Assembly (NCBI GenBank): GCA_037127315.1
Contig: JBBBDQ010000192.1
Coordinates: 1,349,501-1,413,500 of the forward strand
Direction of reading: 5' to 3'
Length of the DNA stretch: 64,000 bases
Source: Ascarosepion bandense
Taxonomy: Eukaryota; Mollusca; Cephalopoda; Sepiida; Sepiidae
Under the pieces are notes generated by a model. The model had not been told where the DNA came from. It saw only the letters and a program-made list of their open reading frames with translations, and ran no database searches. A program made the position numbers and the translations under genes. Positions within the stretch are counted from its first letter, which is position 1. Each line of letters starts with the position of its first letter. This document shows, piece after piece, positions 53,989-64,000 of this stretch.

Positions 53989-54073
53989 CTGCAAGTAAGC
54001 ATTCAACTGAAAGTAGCAAATTTTGCATAAATACTTAAAGAATATATTACTTAGGAGGTAAAAATTTACAAAC

Positions 54074-54203
54074 CTGCTTCATCTCTTTTAACTCGAATCT
54101 CAACACCTGCAATTGTTCCAAAGTGTGAAAATCTTTTAATTAGATCCAATTCTGTGATTCCATCAAACAACTTGCCAATGAAGATTCGTTTTGTTTGTGT
54201 CAT
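54074..54203 (-). CDS. NOL8: NOL8-like gene, first coding exon (130 bp, start of RRM)
   Basis: ATG at 54203-54201 (minus), directly after an acceptor TTTTCTCAG, so a non-coding 5' exon lies upstream. It reads K-R-I-F-I-G-K-L-F-D-G-I-T-E-L-D-L, then R-F-S-H-F-G-T-I-A-G-V-E-I-R, ending in GCAG|GTTTGT. I-F-I-G-K-L is RNP2 of an RRM, and F-S-x-F-G-x-x-x-x-V-E-I is the helix-strand segment of the NOL8 RRM. NOL8 is an RNA-binding nucleolar protein needed for rRNA processing and cell growth in vertebrates. The start is chosen because it is the only ATG in frame and the family's RRM lies at the extreme N-terminus. Confidence 0.88.
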
Positions 54204-54205
54204 CT

Positions 54206-55515
54206 GAGAAAATATAAATATTCATTTTTCAGAAGAATTTTCTAAAGGTCTGCACAAAATAATTGCACAAACACTTTGAAAATAGACTTTCTGATCACAT
54301 TAACACAGATACCTAACATTGCTTGGGAGAAAATAACTTCAAATATAACAAGACATAAGAAAATATCTACTTTAATAGATACTTTTCTTATCAAACAAAT
54401 AACAAAAAAATATATTTATACATGAAAAAAATGTTGCTACTGAAAACAAGTAAAAATAATTCCCAAAACAAAACAAATGATGTGGTTTCCATTAAGGTGA
54501 CAAAGGTTCTAGGTGCACAATATTACTGCTTCTCTCATTGAGTAGCAGTTGTTTAGAATGCCAGTGTGAAAACAACCAAGACAGAGCCAGCCATGTGGAA
54601 AATATGAAAGCCACTGTTTCTTGGCAAAGTTGACTCCTATCACTGGGAATTTAAGGTACTTGAATTCAAAGGATAAAGTCTGGTGGAATTATAAGAACAC
54701 TAGGAATGAAGACATCTTCTTTTTAGCCTACATCAATTTGGATACTTGAGCACATTTTGGAAAATCTGCTTGACAGTTGTATTACACAACTTAGAAGGGT
54801 TTAGATTTCCAAGAAGCAAGTTAGACATCCCAGCTTTTAGATGAAGCTGATGACCTGGCAGCTCAAGAGAATTGTGGAATTCAACTTAGTTCTAACCAGC
54901 TTTCAAAGTGTCTTAAACTGTCAATTGTCTTTTACAACTAAGCTTTCTCAGGAATCTGTTACAACAGCTTTGAGGTTATTTCTTTGATCACATCATTCTT
55001 TAAAAAGAAAAATGCTCATATAGCTCCTGAGAGCTTTCTGCATTTATAACAGATGAAAAAAACCCATTAAAACAGTTTAATACTGATCATTTTAGAACAA
55101 GGTTTTCCAGTATTTCACAAACTTTTATAGAAAAATTAAAAAAATAATTTTAAGCCATTTAAGTTCTTATAGTTGGCTGATAATTCAATCCCAAATTGAT
55201 TTCTAGTAACCTCTATAAACTCAGAAGTAAGAATCACTGATCTTCTCATCTGTTTCTGTCAAAATTACTCCCACATAACAATTTACCACCAATACAGATA
55301 ATAAAGGACACAAATTAATTCTATCTCCAAAGAATTTTAATTTTATCCAGCCTATTATTATAAAGTAAAGAAACTTCATGGTAAATTCATAACTATATTC
55401 TCAAACTCACCTTTGAGTATATTGGTATTTATCAATCTGAGCTGAGAATGGCAGAAGGTTAAATGATGAACAGAGATACCATGTTGCCAATCTTCTAAGT
55501 ACAGAAGGTCTGAGG
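54206..55515. other. intron or 5' flank of the NOL8-like gene, no further exon seen
   Basis: AT-rich with no recognisable repeats until the LTR at 55516. The non-coding first exon and promoter could not be located. Confidence 0.45.
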
Positions 55516-55889
55516 TGTAATGTTTCCTTTGTTCAGCCTTGTGTCTTTCTTAACGAAACTCCCTACAGCTTACAAGTTTTATGTTGAATAATATTCATCA
55601 GAAGGTGGGTTGTCGGCAGTTGGAAGGTGTGGATTAGTGTAGAAGAGTGGAATAATAAAATATATACTTTGAATGTAAAATAGAAATTTATTAAAAGAAG
55701 GAATAACAGGTGGTAAGAGTTAATGTACAATTAAAAACATTAAGTAGTTAATGATAGAGTTCATATTCAGTCATGAGGTTGAAGAATTAAGAGTTCATAC
55801 AAAATGTTTGTAGCAGTAATTGTTGAGATATAATAAGGAGAAAGAGAGAGAGAGGACAATGTCCGGGTCACTTAAAGTTGAGAGTTACA
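55516..55889 (+). mobile_element. solo LTR (374 bp), same family as 15683-16063
   Basis: Begins TGTAAT, ends GTTACA. It contains AATAAAA near 55653 and a GA-rich block before GGACAATGTCCGGGTC. It is in the opposite orientation to the copy at 15683-16063. The neighbouring Gypsy coding (56040-56890) is on the minus strand, so this LTR does not belong to it as a 5' LTR. No target duplication is visible. Confidence 0.75.
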
Positions 55890-56290
55890 TCATTGATGTG
55901 TGTCAGCAAAATGCCTCCTCTGAAATGACAGCTGTGACTGGTTAGAGACCATCCTTAAATATTGAATAGTCGCATGGTGTGGATCACAGAATGATTTTTC
56001 TTTAGCTATGGAAAAAAACGTTTCTCTGACATATTTTGAATTTTGCGATTTGATGACCAATCAGGCCAAGATAAAGTCCAGATAAAATCATGTCACATGC
56101 CAATATTCAAGGTGAGGGTCTTACCTCCTATGGTGGAACCACTAGCTGCTTGCAGTTTTAACAGGGTGGGCTTAGTGAAGGGTCCATTTGCAAATGGTAT
56201 CACGCTAATGGCTGCATCTATGTCTACAAGAAATCTCAAATTATTCCTTCAGTCCCATACATAAAAAAGATGACACTGTGCATTGGATAC
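55890..56290 (-). pseudogene. Gypsy aspartic protease remnant
   Basis: On the minus strand: N-L-R-F-L-V-D-I-D-A-A-I-S-V-I-P near 56240-56195, where the protease active site D-T/S-G has become D-I-D. This is followed by T-L-L-K-L-Q-A-A-S-G-S-T-I, the usual flap region, and D-F-I-W-T-L. It is the stretch after gag in a Gypsy element, with the catalytic triplet lost. Confidence 0.7.
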
Positions 56291-56299
56291 TGATTGAGT

Positions 56300-56890
56300 C
56301 TGTCATCGCTATTCTCCTGTTTATTAGTTTCCCTGGGTTGATTGATGTTTTACAAAGAGGCCTGCAGTTTCCAGCTTCCTTGCCGAACATGCAATGAAAC
56401 CAGCATACATCCAATTTGTGACACTATTTGGTTTTTGGTAATTAATAATAAATCATTATGATGGGCCGGCAGTGCTATTAAGGAGGACCATCATGTCCAT
56501 TGCTTTGCTTTCGCCAAACTCCATCACTGTTTAGCTGTAATCACATCATGGTCACCACTTGTTGCAGGGGCATGGTAAGGATATCAAATCTGCAAAGTTT
56601 TTGTATGGGTGAAAACAGCAAAGATAATGAGGAAACGGAGGTGAAGATGTAGAATTTCAATGTCAATTTTTATTGTGATAAATATGACAAGCAAACAGTT
56701 CAAAATTGGAAAAAGGCCATAGGCTTGAATGTCAGCAGCAATTAGCAGGATCAGCTCAGGCTGGCAGCGAAAGTGTCGCCAGCATCTGGCATGAAAGGCA
56801 TAGTCTGGAAGGAAAGGCAAGGTCAAGGTCATCTCTTTGTTTAAATCATGACTAGTGGGAGTAGCAGGCTGTGACATCTTCATACTTTCC
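56300..56890 (-). pseudogene. Gypsy gag remnant
   Basis: Minus-strand frame from 56883 begins near a methionine. It has L-P-F-L-P-D-Y-A-F-H in the place of the L-P-P-F-x-P-D-D-x-x-x-W motif near the gag N-terminus and then loses similarity. A possible degenerate zinc-knuckle sequence lies near 56390. It is upstream of the protease remnant, giving the order gag-protease. No pol follows. Confidence 0.6.
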
Positions 56891-57430
56891 AGCTTAAACT
56901 GGTAGACCTAGTCAAAATTTTCCTCAACATGAATATTTTGACCAAACAAAAAGATCAGGATATTAGTAGTAAGTAGCAGCAGCTAAAATTTGAGTAAAAT
57001 CAATATTATTTACTAAAGAGATTAACATTCTGAGCAGAATTCAAATATTTTCCTATCTTGAATAGTTTTTGTTATGGATTTTTAAGCAGTACCTATATAT
57101 GGTCATCACAAGATGAAGAAAAACACAGATTATATTTACTTTGTTTTAGTATAACAATGAGATTAACAGTATATAATATGAAATGTTATTTCTTGGGATG
57201 CAATGTGTTTGAAGAGTAGAAATTGAGGAGTGGAATAGAGTTTTGACAAAAAAGATCATGTAAAACAATTTTATCCAAGCTCTTTTAGTATCATTGGAAA
57301 GCCAGTTTTCTATACATTTCAAAGAACTGAAAATAATCTGTACTGCATCTAGTGAGCTAATGAGCAACAAAAACAAACTTTTTTTCCAACTAAAAAACCA
57401 GGGTCAGTGTGCATCAGATCACAGTTATTA
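56891..57430. other. AT-rich flank, no gene seen
   Basis: May include the leader of the minus-strand Gypsy (AGTAGCAGCAGCT near 56970). The minus frame at 57376-57146 has no recognised domain. Confidence 0.4.
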
Positions 57431-58610
57431 GGTTGTTACAAAAATAATGGCCACTGAAAGTTTTGTCTTTTGAAAATTCATTTTAACATAATATTCATGG
57501 TATATATTAGGTGAATTTTGGTATACATAATAATTAATATACACTTTTTAAGTTTTTAAACTTATTTTAAGACAGAAATATTCTTGAAACATAGAAGCTT
57601 TTAATTATGAACATGAAAAAAGATGTTTACTTTTCTTGCATGAGTTTAAGCTTGGGTACAGTACCTCCCAAACTTCTGCCAATACCAACAGAGCATGGAG
57701 AGATTGGTCCACAAGTGATCAGACAGTACAAAGATGTCTCCAGAAATTCCATATTGGTGATGAGAGCCTTGAAGATGAAGGAGGTAGGGGACGGGCATGG
57801 AGTCTTGACAACAAACAACAAGCAGTTGCTGAGCAAAACCCACATCAAAGTGTCCGAGAAATTTGCAGTGCATTGGCAAGGTGAAAAAGCTTGATAAATG
57901 GATTCCTTATGATCTCAATAAAAATCAAAAACTTAGGAGTTTTGAAGGGTGTTCAATGCTTTCTGCATAATACCAATGATCCCTTTCTTGACTGAATAGT
58001 CATTTGTGATGAAAAGTGGATCCTTTATGATAACTGTAAATAATCAGGTCAATGGCTTGATCCTAGAGTCAAAGTTGCATCAGCAAAATATTGTGGTGAC
58101 TGTCTGGTGGTCTGCAATTGGTGTTATCCACTACATCTTTCTGGAAACATTAATGCAGAGATTTAATGCAATCAACTTGCTGAAATGCATGCACACCTAC
58201 AAAAAATGAGACCTGCATTGCTGACTCAACGTGGTTCAATTCTGCTCCACATCAATGTGTGGCCACATGTTGCAAAAATGATGTTACAAAAACTAACAAA
58301 ACTGGGATACGAGAGTTTATTGTATCCTCCATATTCTCCAGACCTTTCACCCGCTAATTATCATTTTTCAAGCACATTTTTAAATGGTAAAACTTTTAAA
58401 TCCAAACCAGAAATGGAATCAGCTTTCAAAGATTTTGTTCTATCACAGCCAATAACTTTTTATTAATGAGGAATAAACGATCTCATCGATCAGTGGCAGA
58501 AATACAAAGATGCTAAAAGCTCATATTTTGACTAATTTCAACATATCTGCAGTTAATTTTTCAAGAATAAAATGATGTTTCTGAAATCGGCCATTATTTT
58601 TGTAACTTAA
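57431..58610 (+). mobile_element. mariner transposon 2, defective (1180 bp)
   Basis: Ends share the inverted GTTACAAAAATAATGGCC (57435 on; 58606 back). TA dinucleotides flank both sides (57429-57430 and 58611-58612). This is a second mariner lineage: its ends and transposase differ from those at 22386-23540. Confidence 0.88.
57607..58545 (+). pseudogene. mariner transposase 2 (SETMAR-type) pseudogene
   Basis: Frames read T-N-R-A-W-R-D-W, then R-C-L-Q-K-F-H-I-G-D-E-S-L-E-D-E (DNA-binding region) and N-P-H-Q-S-V-R-E-I. The catalytic part follows: I-V-I-C-D-E-K-W-I-L-Y (first D, near 57998), a degenerate L-L-H-I-N-V-W-P-H where the family has L-H-D-N-A-R-P-H (near 58240; second catalytic D lost), and Y-P-P-Y-S-P-D-L-S-P (third D, near 58335). 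It ends W-Q-K-Y-K-D-A-K-S-S-Y-F-D. The type is that of the mariner domain of SETMAR-like proteins. Frame breaks and a lost catalytic D make it inactive. Confidence 0.88.
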
Positions 58611-58612
58611 TA

Positions 58613-59255
58613 CATTCCAACTAATGGTACTGGAGAGCTATTGCACAGTCAAATAAACAACACATTGTGAGAGAGGAAAATTGATTTCTATTTTCATACA
58701 ACTTTTATTTCAAGTTTGAGTATTGTCAGTTTTGCAAATGTACTTGCTGCTGCTACCTAATTCTAGGCAGTTACAATCTTAATCAGAATCTCTTCCAAAT
58801 CTACTTCAGCAATTCAAACACAATTTGTACATTTCTGGAATGTTCTTTCTTTTAGGAAATTTATTTTTACTAATGTCATAAACAAAATTATATTTAATTA
58901 ATTTTTATTTAATTAAGGTTTTACTTCACATTAACATTTTGTAAACTCTGTAGAAACTCCAGAATCAGGTTCAATATTGCTTCTACAGAAAATACAACTA
59001 TTACAGTTATGTATTATCAACTTACACAATTTGAGATTGACTGCCATTAATAAGATGCTATATACTGCCTTCATTGAGAAACATTCTTTTGAGGATCATT
59101 TGATATCACACTACTATGCAAGTGGTATTGTCACCCTTGGTTCATGTGTCCAGTTTTGTAACAACCTTTAAGACATTTATTCTCAACAGGCAAATTTTTC
59201 CTGTTTCTTATGCCTTTAGCCACCAATGCTATTGATGATAACACATATTTAGGGT
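58613..59255. other. no gene recognised
   Basis: AT-rich spacer. A plus frame at 58977-59171 lacks a recognisable domain. Confidence 0.4.
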
Positions 59256-59330
59256 GGAAATATATATGAGACTGGCCGCTGAAAAATCATAGCAACTCAA
59301 AAAAGACGATATAACATGTGGTAAACTTAA
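59256..59330 (-). mobile_element. putative 3' terminal repeat of the minus-strand Gypsy
   Basis: Minus strand reads TGTTATAT... and then GATTTTTCAGCGGCCAGTCT. This is closely similar to 62935-62880, TGTTATAT... GACTTTTCAACAGCCAGTCC. The two flank the gag-pol remnant in the same orientation, so they are probably parts of its LTRs. The full LTR length is unclear. Confidence 0.5.
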
Positions 59331-60035
59331 CTCATTTAAACTCCCCACTGGATCCATCTTGATCCCAGCATTCTCTTCTGGGACCAGAAGTCCTTGCAAT
59401 CATCATTAATGATGTTATAACATACCTCCACCTCCTAAGGTAGTTTATTTTTTTTTTTTTTATTAATTTATAACTTTACCAAATCACAAAATAAATAATT
59501 ACAAATCAAAAGTTTGTGATTAGAGTCAAAGGGTGATAACTCATTCATTTTGTAAAATCAAACAACTATTTTGAAGTTTGTATTTTTCATTCTTGCCTTG
59601 TTTTCCCAGAACTTTCTCTTTTATTATTGTTTGAAGATTCTTGTGATGATCACTAATTGGTTTCTTTAATAAAAGCTATTTTCAAAACCTGAAAATGAAA
59701 TATGTTTCCTATTTCTTTGGAAATCCTCTTGATTAGATATCACAATATACAACTTGTTCTAAGTGTTGTCTGTTTTGATCATTCCTTCAATGTTCCAATA
59801 TTTCTCTTTTAATTCTATTCTATATCCTCTTTTTAGAGTTGGTAAATTTCTGGCCCCATGGAAACTTAAAATTCTTTTCTATCCTGGATTTTGCTAGTTT
59901 GTCTCTCCCTGATTCATATGAAATCAGGTCATTTTGGTAATAACTATTTTGAATGCAAAGATAATGTGGTTCTTATTTTCCTTCTCATAATTAATTCTGT
60001 TGGACTGACACCTGTGGCTCGAATTATTAATTCTT
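59331..60035 (-). mobile_element. Gypsy internal debris downstream of RT
   Basis: Expected place of RNase H and integrase of the minus-strand Gypsy. I can read no intact motif; a T-rich run lies at 59448-59462. Confidence 0.4.
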
Positions 60036-60038
60036 TTA

Positions 60039-61053
60039 TTATTTTAAAAGATAATCCCACACAAATATAATGTCTTTTTTCAATAATTCTGTCATTGGTT
60101 GTAACATCTCAGACAAGTTTGGTAAGAATTTACCTAAGTATCTGACTATGCTGATTAAATTTGTAGGTGCAGTCACCTCCTGAAAAGCTTTTAGTCTTTC
60201 CTTGCTGGGGTGCATTCTGACTCCAAAAATTGTGTGTCCAAAATATCCTAGTTGTCTTTTTGAATTCATACGTTTTTTTTATTAAGCTTGAGTCCGACAT
60301 TTTGTAATGTTTTAACAACTGTTTTAGCCTTTCATAGTGTTCTTCTATAGTTCTACCATAGATTAGAACACTGTCAATAATGGTTTCGACTCTTTAAATA
60401 TTTTTCCATTATTCCGAAATCTTTCCTTGAAAGAATACTGGAGCTGATGTCATACCAAAAGTAGGTAATCTTTTGAAGCAATTCCAAAAGAATAATGAAA
60501 GTCGTGAGTAGAGAGCTTTTTTTACTTGGAATTTGGTAGAATCTGTTGGTAGCATCCAATTTAGAAAAAAAATTAGCTCAATTTAGTTTAGGTGAAATAT
60601 CATCTAAATTTATTAACATGTAATGCTCCCTTTTCACTGCTAGATTCAGCTTCTTCAAATTTACACATATTCAGAATCAGTTGGTCCTGTTACTTTTTCA
60701 ATAATTCCCTCATTTTCCAGTCTGTTCAATTCTTCCTTCACCTTTGGTAAAATATGGAATAGGACTTTCCTAGCTGCTGTTACACAGTAGAATGAAGCGT
60801 CTTTTTTCAGAACCATTTTTATTGGGCCTCCATTCATACCCCTTCCGGCGTCAAATGAAGTTCCCTGTTCTATTTTCTCTAAATGTTTCACTAAATTTAT
60901 TTTTACAGATGTTGTTCTAGACAATAAGTTCTCTCCCTTTACAAATTCAATGCCATATCGGCAAATATTTGTCTTTACCTTCTTCTGTAATGCCAACGGT
61001 ATTAAATTTTCCAAAGCATTGAAATATTTAACCAGGACTAGTAAAAATAGCAT
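60039..61053 (-). pseudogene. Gypsy reverse transcriptase, broken in several frames
   Basis: In order on the minus strand: upstream linker with V-K-I-N-L-V-K-H, L-P-K-V-K-E-E-L-N-R-L-E-N-E-G-I-I-E-K-V (60735-60680), then K-L-D-A-T-N-R-F-Y-Q-I-P (60560-60525). The palm region near 60375 reads V-I-D-S-V-L-I-Y-G, so the Y-x-D-D motif is altered to x-I-D-S. The end is G-Y-F-G-H-T-I-F and Y-L-G-K-F-L-P-N-L-S (60240-60100), the thumb and connection. The type matches K02A2.6/Steamer-like Gypsy elements known from molluscs. Confidence 0.85.
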
Positions 61054-61059
61054 TTACTG

Positions 61060-61170
61060 GTTTTAATATAAGTTTTTCTCTCAGATTTTTATAAGTTTCA
61101 GTTGAGATAATGTTTATATCAGTGCCTGTATCAATTTTAAATTTCACCACTATTTCACAAATTGTTATAC
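61060..61170 (-). pseudogene. Gypsy aspartic protease with intact D-T-G
   Basis: Minus strand reads V-K-F-K-I-D-T-G-T-D-I-N-I-I-S then E-T-Y-K-N-L, the active-site strand of a retroviral-type protease with D-T-G intact at about 61127-61119. It lies between the knuckle region and the RT, the usual place. Confidence 0.8.
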
Positions 61171-61229
61171 TGTGGGTCATTTAAATTTGCTTTTGTTAGG
61201 TCTCCTAGGAAACTTTTTTCTTCATTTAC

Positions 61230-61300
61230 TGTCTTTTTTTAGTTTTGCAGGCTACCACATTTCTTGCAGTTTTTCTCTTTTGCTGGACAGTTTCTTTTAA
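61230..61300 (-). pseudogene. Gypsy gag zinc-knuckle remnant
   Basis: Minus strand reads N-C-P-A-K-E-K-N-C-K-K-C-G-S-L, the second knuckle start of this Gypsy type; the histidine and last cysteine are lost. Confidence 0.65.
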
Positions 61301-61364
61301 TTATTTTTTATGGCAATTACTGTTATTGTTTCTGTATGTTCTTTTTAATTTTGTATCTCATAGG

Positions 61365-61672
61365 TTCCTATGTGCATTGTGGTGCATTGGATATCGGCTC
61401 GGAACGAGAAATCGGGGAGTTGAGTTCGAATTCCAGCTGAATTCATTGCATTCACTTATGCACAAATACCCTTGGGAAAGGTATTAATCTGTCTCCTCCT
61501 TCCAGTTATGGGTTAAATAACTGGACAGATTGGGTTCTATAGCCTTGGTCAGCAACCAGTCTACCACAGAAAGCAATGGTAACCTACTGCGGGATAATAT
61601 TCTGCCCAGTCAGTCATGTCTCAAGAGAGACATGATTGCCCAAGCGTGTATCACGTATAGCACTTAACTGAC
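61365..61672 (+). repeat. tRNA-derived SINE inserted in Gypsy gag
   Basis: Begins with a tRNA-like region: A-box-like TGGTGCATTGGATATCGG (61378) and B-box GAGTTCGAATTCC (61421-61433). It continues with a body including GGTCAGCAACCAGTCTACC and GGTAACCTACTGCGGG and a terminal AACTGACTGAC. Gag coding is readable to its right (61823-61675) and knuckle coding to its left. RNA polymerase III would transcribe it from the internal boxes. Confidence 0.75.
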
Positions 61673-61674
61673 TG

Positions 61675-62810
61675 ACATTTTTCTTGTGTATTTCTTCCAT
61701 TTGAGATTTTATTTGCTCACTGCTCCTGACCATCTCTGTAGCTTTCTCAAGTTTCAAATCAAGAATTAATGGTAATCTTTCAGATAGGTCTTTATTCTGT
61801 AGTCCTATCACAAGATCTTGCATGTTTCTGATAATTTGAGCTATGCATGAATAAAGTGTTGAACATGGTTACAAATTCATATAATTTAGACAAGCAACAA
61901 CAACAAAAATAAGGTTTACTAAACACAAAATACGTTTATTGATACGGCAACCTTGGCATGTTCATGTCAAACCAAGATGTGTGCATATACAAAGTGTGTG
62001 CATATTGGTAAGGGTGTCCATGTCCTGTCTGTGTGTGTTGGTATTGATAAGCACCTATGCAATGCATGTATGTGTGTCCATGTATGAGAAAGAGTCTGTG
62101 CTTACCTACTTGTAGCAAGCCAGAGGATCTGGTGCCACTGAAGCAAGTTATTACTAAATTTTGACCTGATCAGCAGCACATGTGCACATTCCATGGGGTG
62201 TATTGTCTTGGGTGTCCGTTCCCTTCGGCAGGTGAGACAAAAATCCTTGTAGGTCATTTTTGACGGACTATTTATGATGTAGCACATGGACATAGTTAAG
62301 AGCAAAACTATAAACTTACTTGACAATTCAAGTTAAATTTTTGCACCAAAGAAAATGTGCAGTGGTTTAAGATAGAAAAATGCATTTTTCAACCAATCAT
62401 TTTTTAATCTGCTACAAAAGGTTTCCACTGGTTCTCCTGGTAATTGAACACGAAAATAAAATTTTGCCCTTTCACAAATTATTTTAGGCATGAAGTAGGC
62501 ATTGAATTTTTCCAAAACTGAATAGCACACATTTGCATCTTTTCGTCATGAGAGAGAAAATGTCCAGAATATACTTTTAATATAAGTATATTTTATAAGT
62601 ATATTCTGAATATACTTTTCAGCTTATGCAATATGATTAAATCTACTGGCTTAAGTTTTATTATCTTCTTCTGAGAGTTTCAACGCTTCTTGAAAACATT
62701 GAAATCTCTCCAACCATTTTTGCTAACTTCCTGAGTTTATGAAATCAAATGGTTCTGGTGTAGTTAATTTTCTTTTTAAATAAAAATGTTTTTTCAAATT
62801 TGGTCCTACT
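61675..62810 (-). pseudogene. Gypsy gag (capsid region)
   Basis: Minus strand: near 62760-62690 P-E-P-F-D-F-I-N and W-L-E-R-F-Q-C-F, the gag start. Then 62530-62333 gives V-L-E-K-F-N-A-Y-F-M-P-K, R-A-K-F-Y-F-R-V-Q-L-P-G-E-P-V-E-T-F, the capsid core of this Gypsy type. Then 61823-61675 gives V-I-G-L-Q-N-K-D-L-S-E-R-L and L-D-L-K-L-E-K-A. An unrelated-looking stretch with TGTGTG repeats at about 61920-62330 separates the last two parts and may be another insertion. Confidence 0.75.
61930..62300. repeat. probable insertion within gag, GT-rich
   Basis: The stretch contains repeated GTGTG, ATGTGTGTCC and TGCATATG words and interrupts the gag reading. Ends and family not identified. Confidence 0.4.
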
Positions 62811-62879
62811 CTTCTAGAAAGTAATTTTCTTCTTTCAGAAAGAAGCCCAATTCTGATATCATGTTCCAATCAGCTTATG

Positions 62880-62935
62880 GTAGAAAGATATACTATATGG
62901 GACTGGCTGTTGAAAAGTCAAAGTGTAATATAACA
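62880..62935 (-). mobile_element. putative 5' terminal repeat of the minus-strand Gypsy
   Basis: Minus strand from 62935: TGTTATAT... GACTTTTCAACAGCCAGTCC, matching 59330-59256. It is followed at about 62865 by TGATATCAGAATTGGGC, reminiscent of the TGGTATCAGAGC-type primer site, and then the gag start. Confidence 0.5.
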
Positions 62936-63345
62936 ATCTGGCCCCACCCGAGAAAGGCTGATGCAAACGGGGGTGTTTCCGGTCGTTGAAAGGAACGGAT
63001 GTTTGTTTGACCTTATTTCCGGCAGTAGCGGAAATGGCTACAGAGGCAAACAGAACAGGTGTCTCTGAGAATTGCGTGGGCATGCGTGGGCGAGGCAAAA
63101 TCCGGAAGTCCCGGTTTGGAGATTATAAAAAGACCTCGGCGCACGGATTTCACCAGACAGAGAGCCAGACAGAGTAGCAGTAGAGGAGCGACAGAGATCG
63201 GCCGGTGAAGAGAGACACTCCCGTCAACCCTTAGAAGCGCACTCTCACTCTCTGTTCCCTAGGCTACACGGTTCATCGTCATTAATAAAAATATAACTCA
63301 TATTTATATATATATGTGTGTTTGTCGTCATACAGCGATATATAA
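62925..63345 (+). promoter_or_regulatory. plus-strand LTR-like promoter unit
   Basis: A GC-rich block with TATAAAA at 63124-63130, a likely start region about 30 bp on (GGCGCACGG), and AATAAA at 63284-63289. The 155-bp distance between them is that of an LTR U3-R-U5 layout. It begins next to the end of the minus-strand Gypsy. No coding follows in the window, so it could be the 5' LTR of a new element or a host promoter. Confidence 0.5.
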
Positions 63346-64000
63346 CCGGCTCAGTCATACAGACGTGCAAATCGGTGGCTAAGTGACTTGCTGTTTTGAG
63401 ACAACAAAACAGATAGATACGAGCTGGTTACCACGGCGACGATTGAAAATTCAACGGACTTAAAACTACCAGATAGAAAGAAAAAAAGAAGACGAAAATA
63501 TATAGCAGCCGCGCAACTATAAACATCAGCCAAGGTAGGTGACTCTTTGATTTGATAGTGTGTGTGTTTTCTGCTCGTGTTTATAAGTCTAGTTAGAAAA
63601 AAAAAAAATGCATACTTTTGCCGATCTGACCCTAGAATTGAGAAATGTGTCGAACACATTAAGGGTAGAACGGAGGGGGTGTAGGACTACATGTAGAGAG
63701 TAGCAGTAGTGGAGAGCGCAAAGGTTTGGGGTTGACGGGAGGAAGAAAGTTGAAATATTACCTATCTGTAAGTACAAAACATCTGAGTTAATGATTTATT
63801 TTTGTTGTTAATATTTTACCATATATGTGAAGTGAGTTTACTGGTATGTTGCTTAATTAATCTTACTTTTATTGAGTAAGTGAAATGTAAAATCATGTAA
63901 AGGAAGTTTCTTCTACTCTTTAAAGTGGATAATTGGATTAACTTGTTGATAACAATGTTTTCGTTGGGTTGTGCAGTGTTAGGTTCTCTTTTTTTTTTTT
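63346..64000 (+). other. leader with candidate splice donor
   Basis: After the promoter-like unit comes a purine-rich leader ending in CCAAG|GTAGGT at 63534/63535, a good donor, then T-rich intron-like DNA to the window end. Whether this is a retroelement leader or the 5' UTR of a plus-strand host gene cannot be told here. Confidence 0.4.

Noticed and set aside
57627..57879. Minus-strand frames with cysteine-rich composition.
   Set aside because: Antisense to the mariner transposase, which has the catalytic motifs and terminal repeats.

Overview
The window looks like nuclear DNA from a mollusc, most likely an octopus or related cephalopod. It is AT-rich, intron-bearing and packed with retroelements of kinds typical of mollusc genomes: Penelope-like elements (PLEs), APE-type LINEs, Gypsy LTR elements, mariner and Merlin, with many (TA)n tracts. 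There are no operons, bacterial genes, rRNA genes or CRISPR arrays. The species is an inference from composition and repeat content only.

The one host gene I can recognise lies on the minus strand and spans more than 40 kb. It is a NOL8-like (nucleolar protein 8) gene. Its exons lie at 54203-54074 (start codon and first half of an RRM), 53988-53940 (RNP1 strand, candidate), 24095-24017 (end of RRM), 23710-23578, 17926-17858 and 13307 to about 13188. Phases agree from exon to exon except for one extra base in the second exon. The intron between the fifth and sixth exons has a U12-type donor and branch site. The 5' UTR exon lies above 54204 and the C-terminal exons are not in view.

Almost everything else is transposon debris, much of it nested in the introns. 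From left to right: a Gypsy/errantivirus-like provirus remnant with integrase and a baculovirus-F-like envelope (about 1-4560); PLE pieces with a hammerhead ribozyme and a pyrimidine-rich minisatellite (4600-7380); a LINE of family A (7.7-10.05 kb); host intron DNA with PLE and Gypsy fragments (10-18.8 kb); a short Merlin transposon (19.7-20.2 kb); a tRNA-like SINE; a mariner (22.4-23.5 kb); LINE family C (25.2-27.3 kb); another family A piece; RNase H-bearing I-type LINEs (family B) interrupted by two LTR fragments (27.9-38.6 kb); a deleted Gypsy (39.4-41 kb); a PLE interrupted by a transposon with 9-bp target duplications (42-48 kb); a PLE piece with inverted arms and a Tc1-type MITE (48.4-49.9 kb); a second long family A LINE (50.6-53.5 kb); a solo LTR, a Gypsy gag-protease remnant and a second mariner (55.5-58.6 kb); and a minus-strand Gypsy carrying a SINE, followed by a plus-strand LTR-like promoter (59.2-63.6 kb).

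No transposon here looks intact; all the coding units carry stops, frameshifts or deletions. The points most worth checking are the unusual U12-type intron in the NOL8-like gene, the well-formed hammerhead ribozyme, the envelope with its own splice acceptor, and the uncharacterised 9-bp-TSD transposon family.
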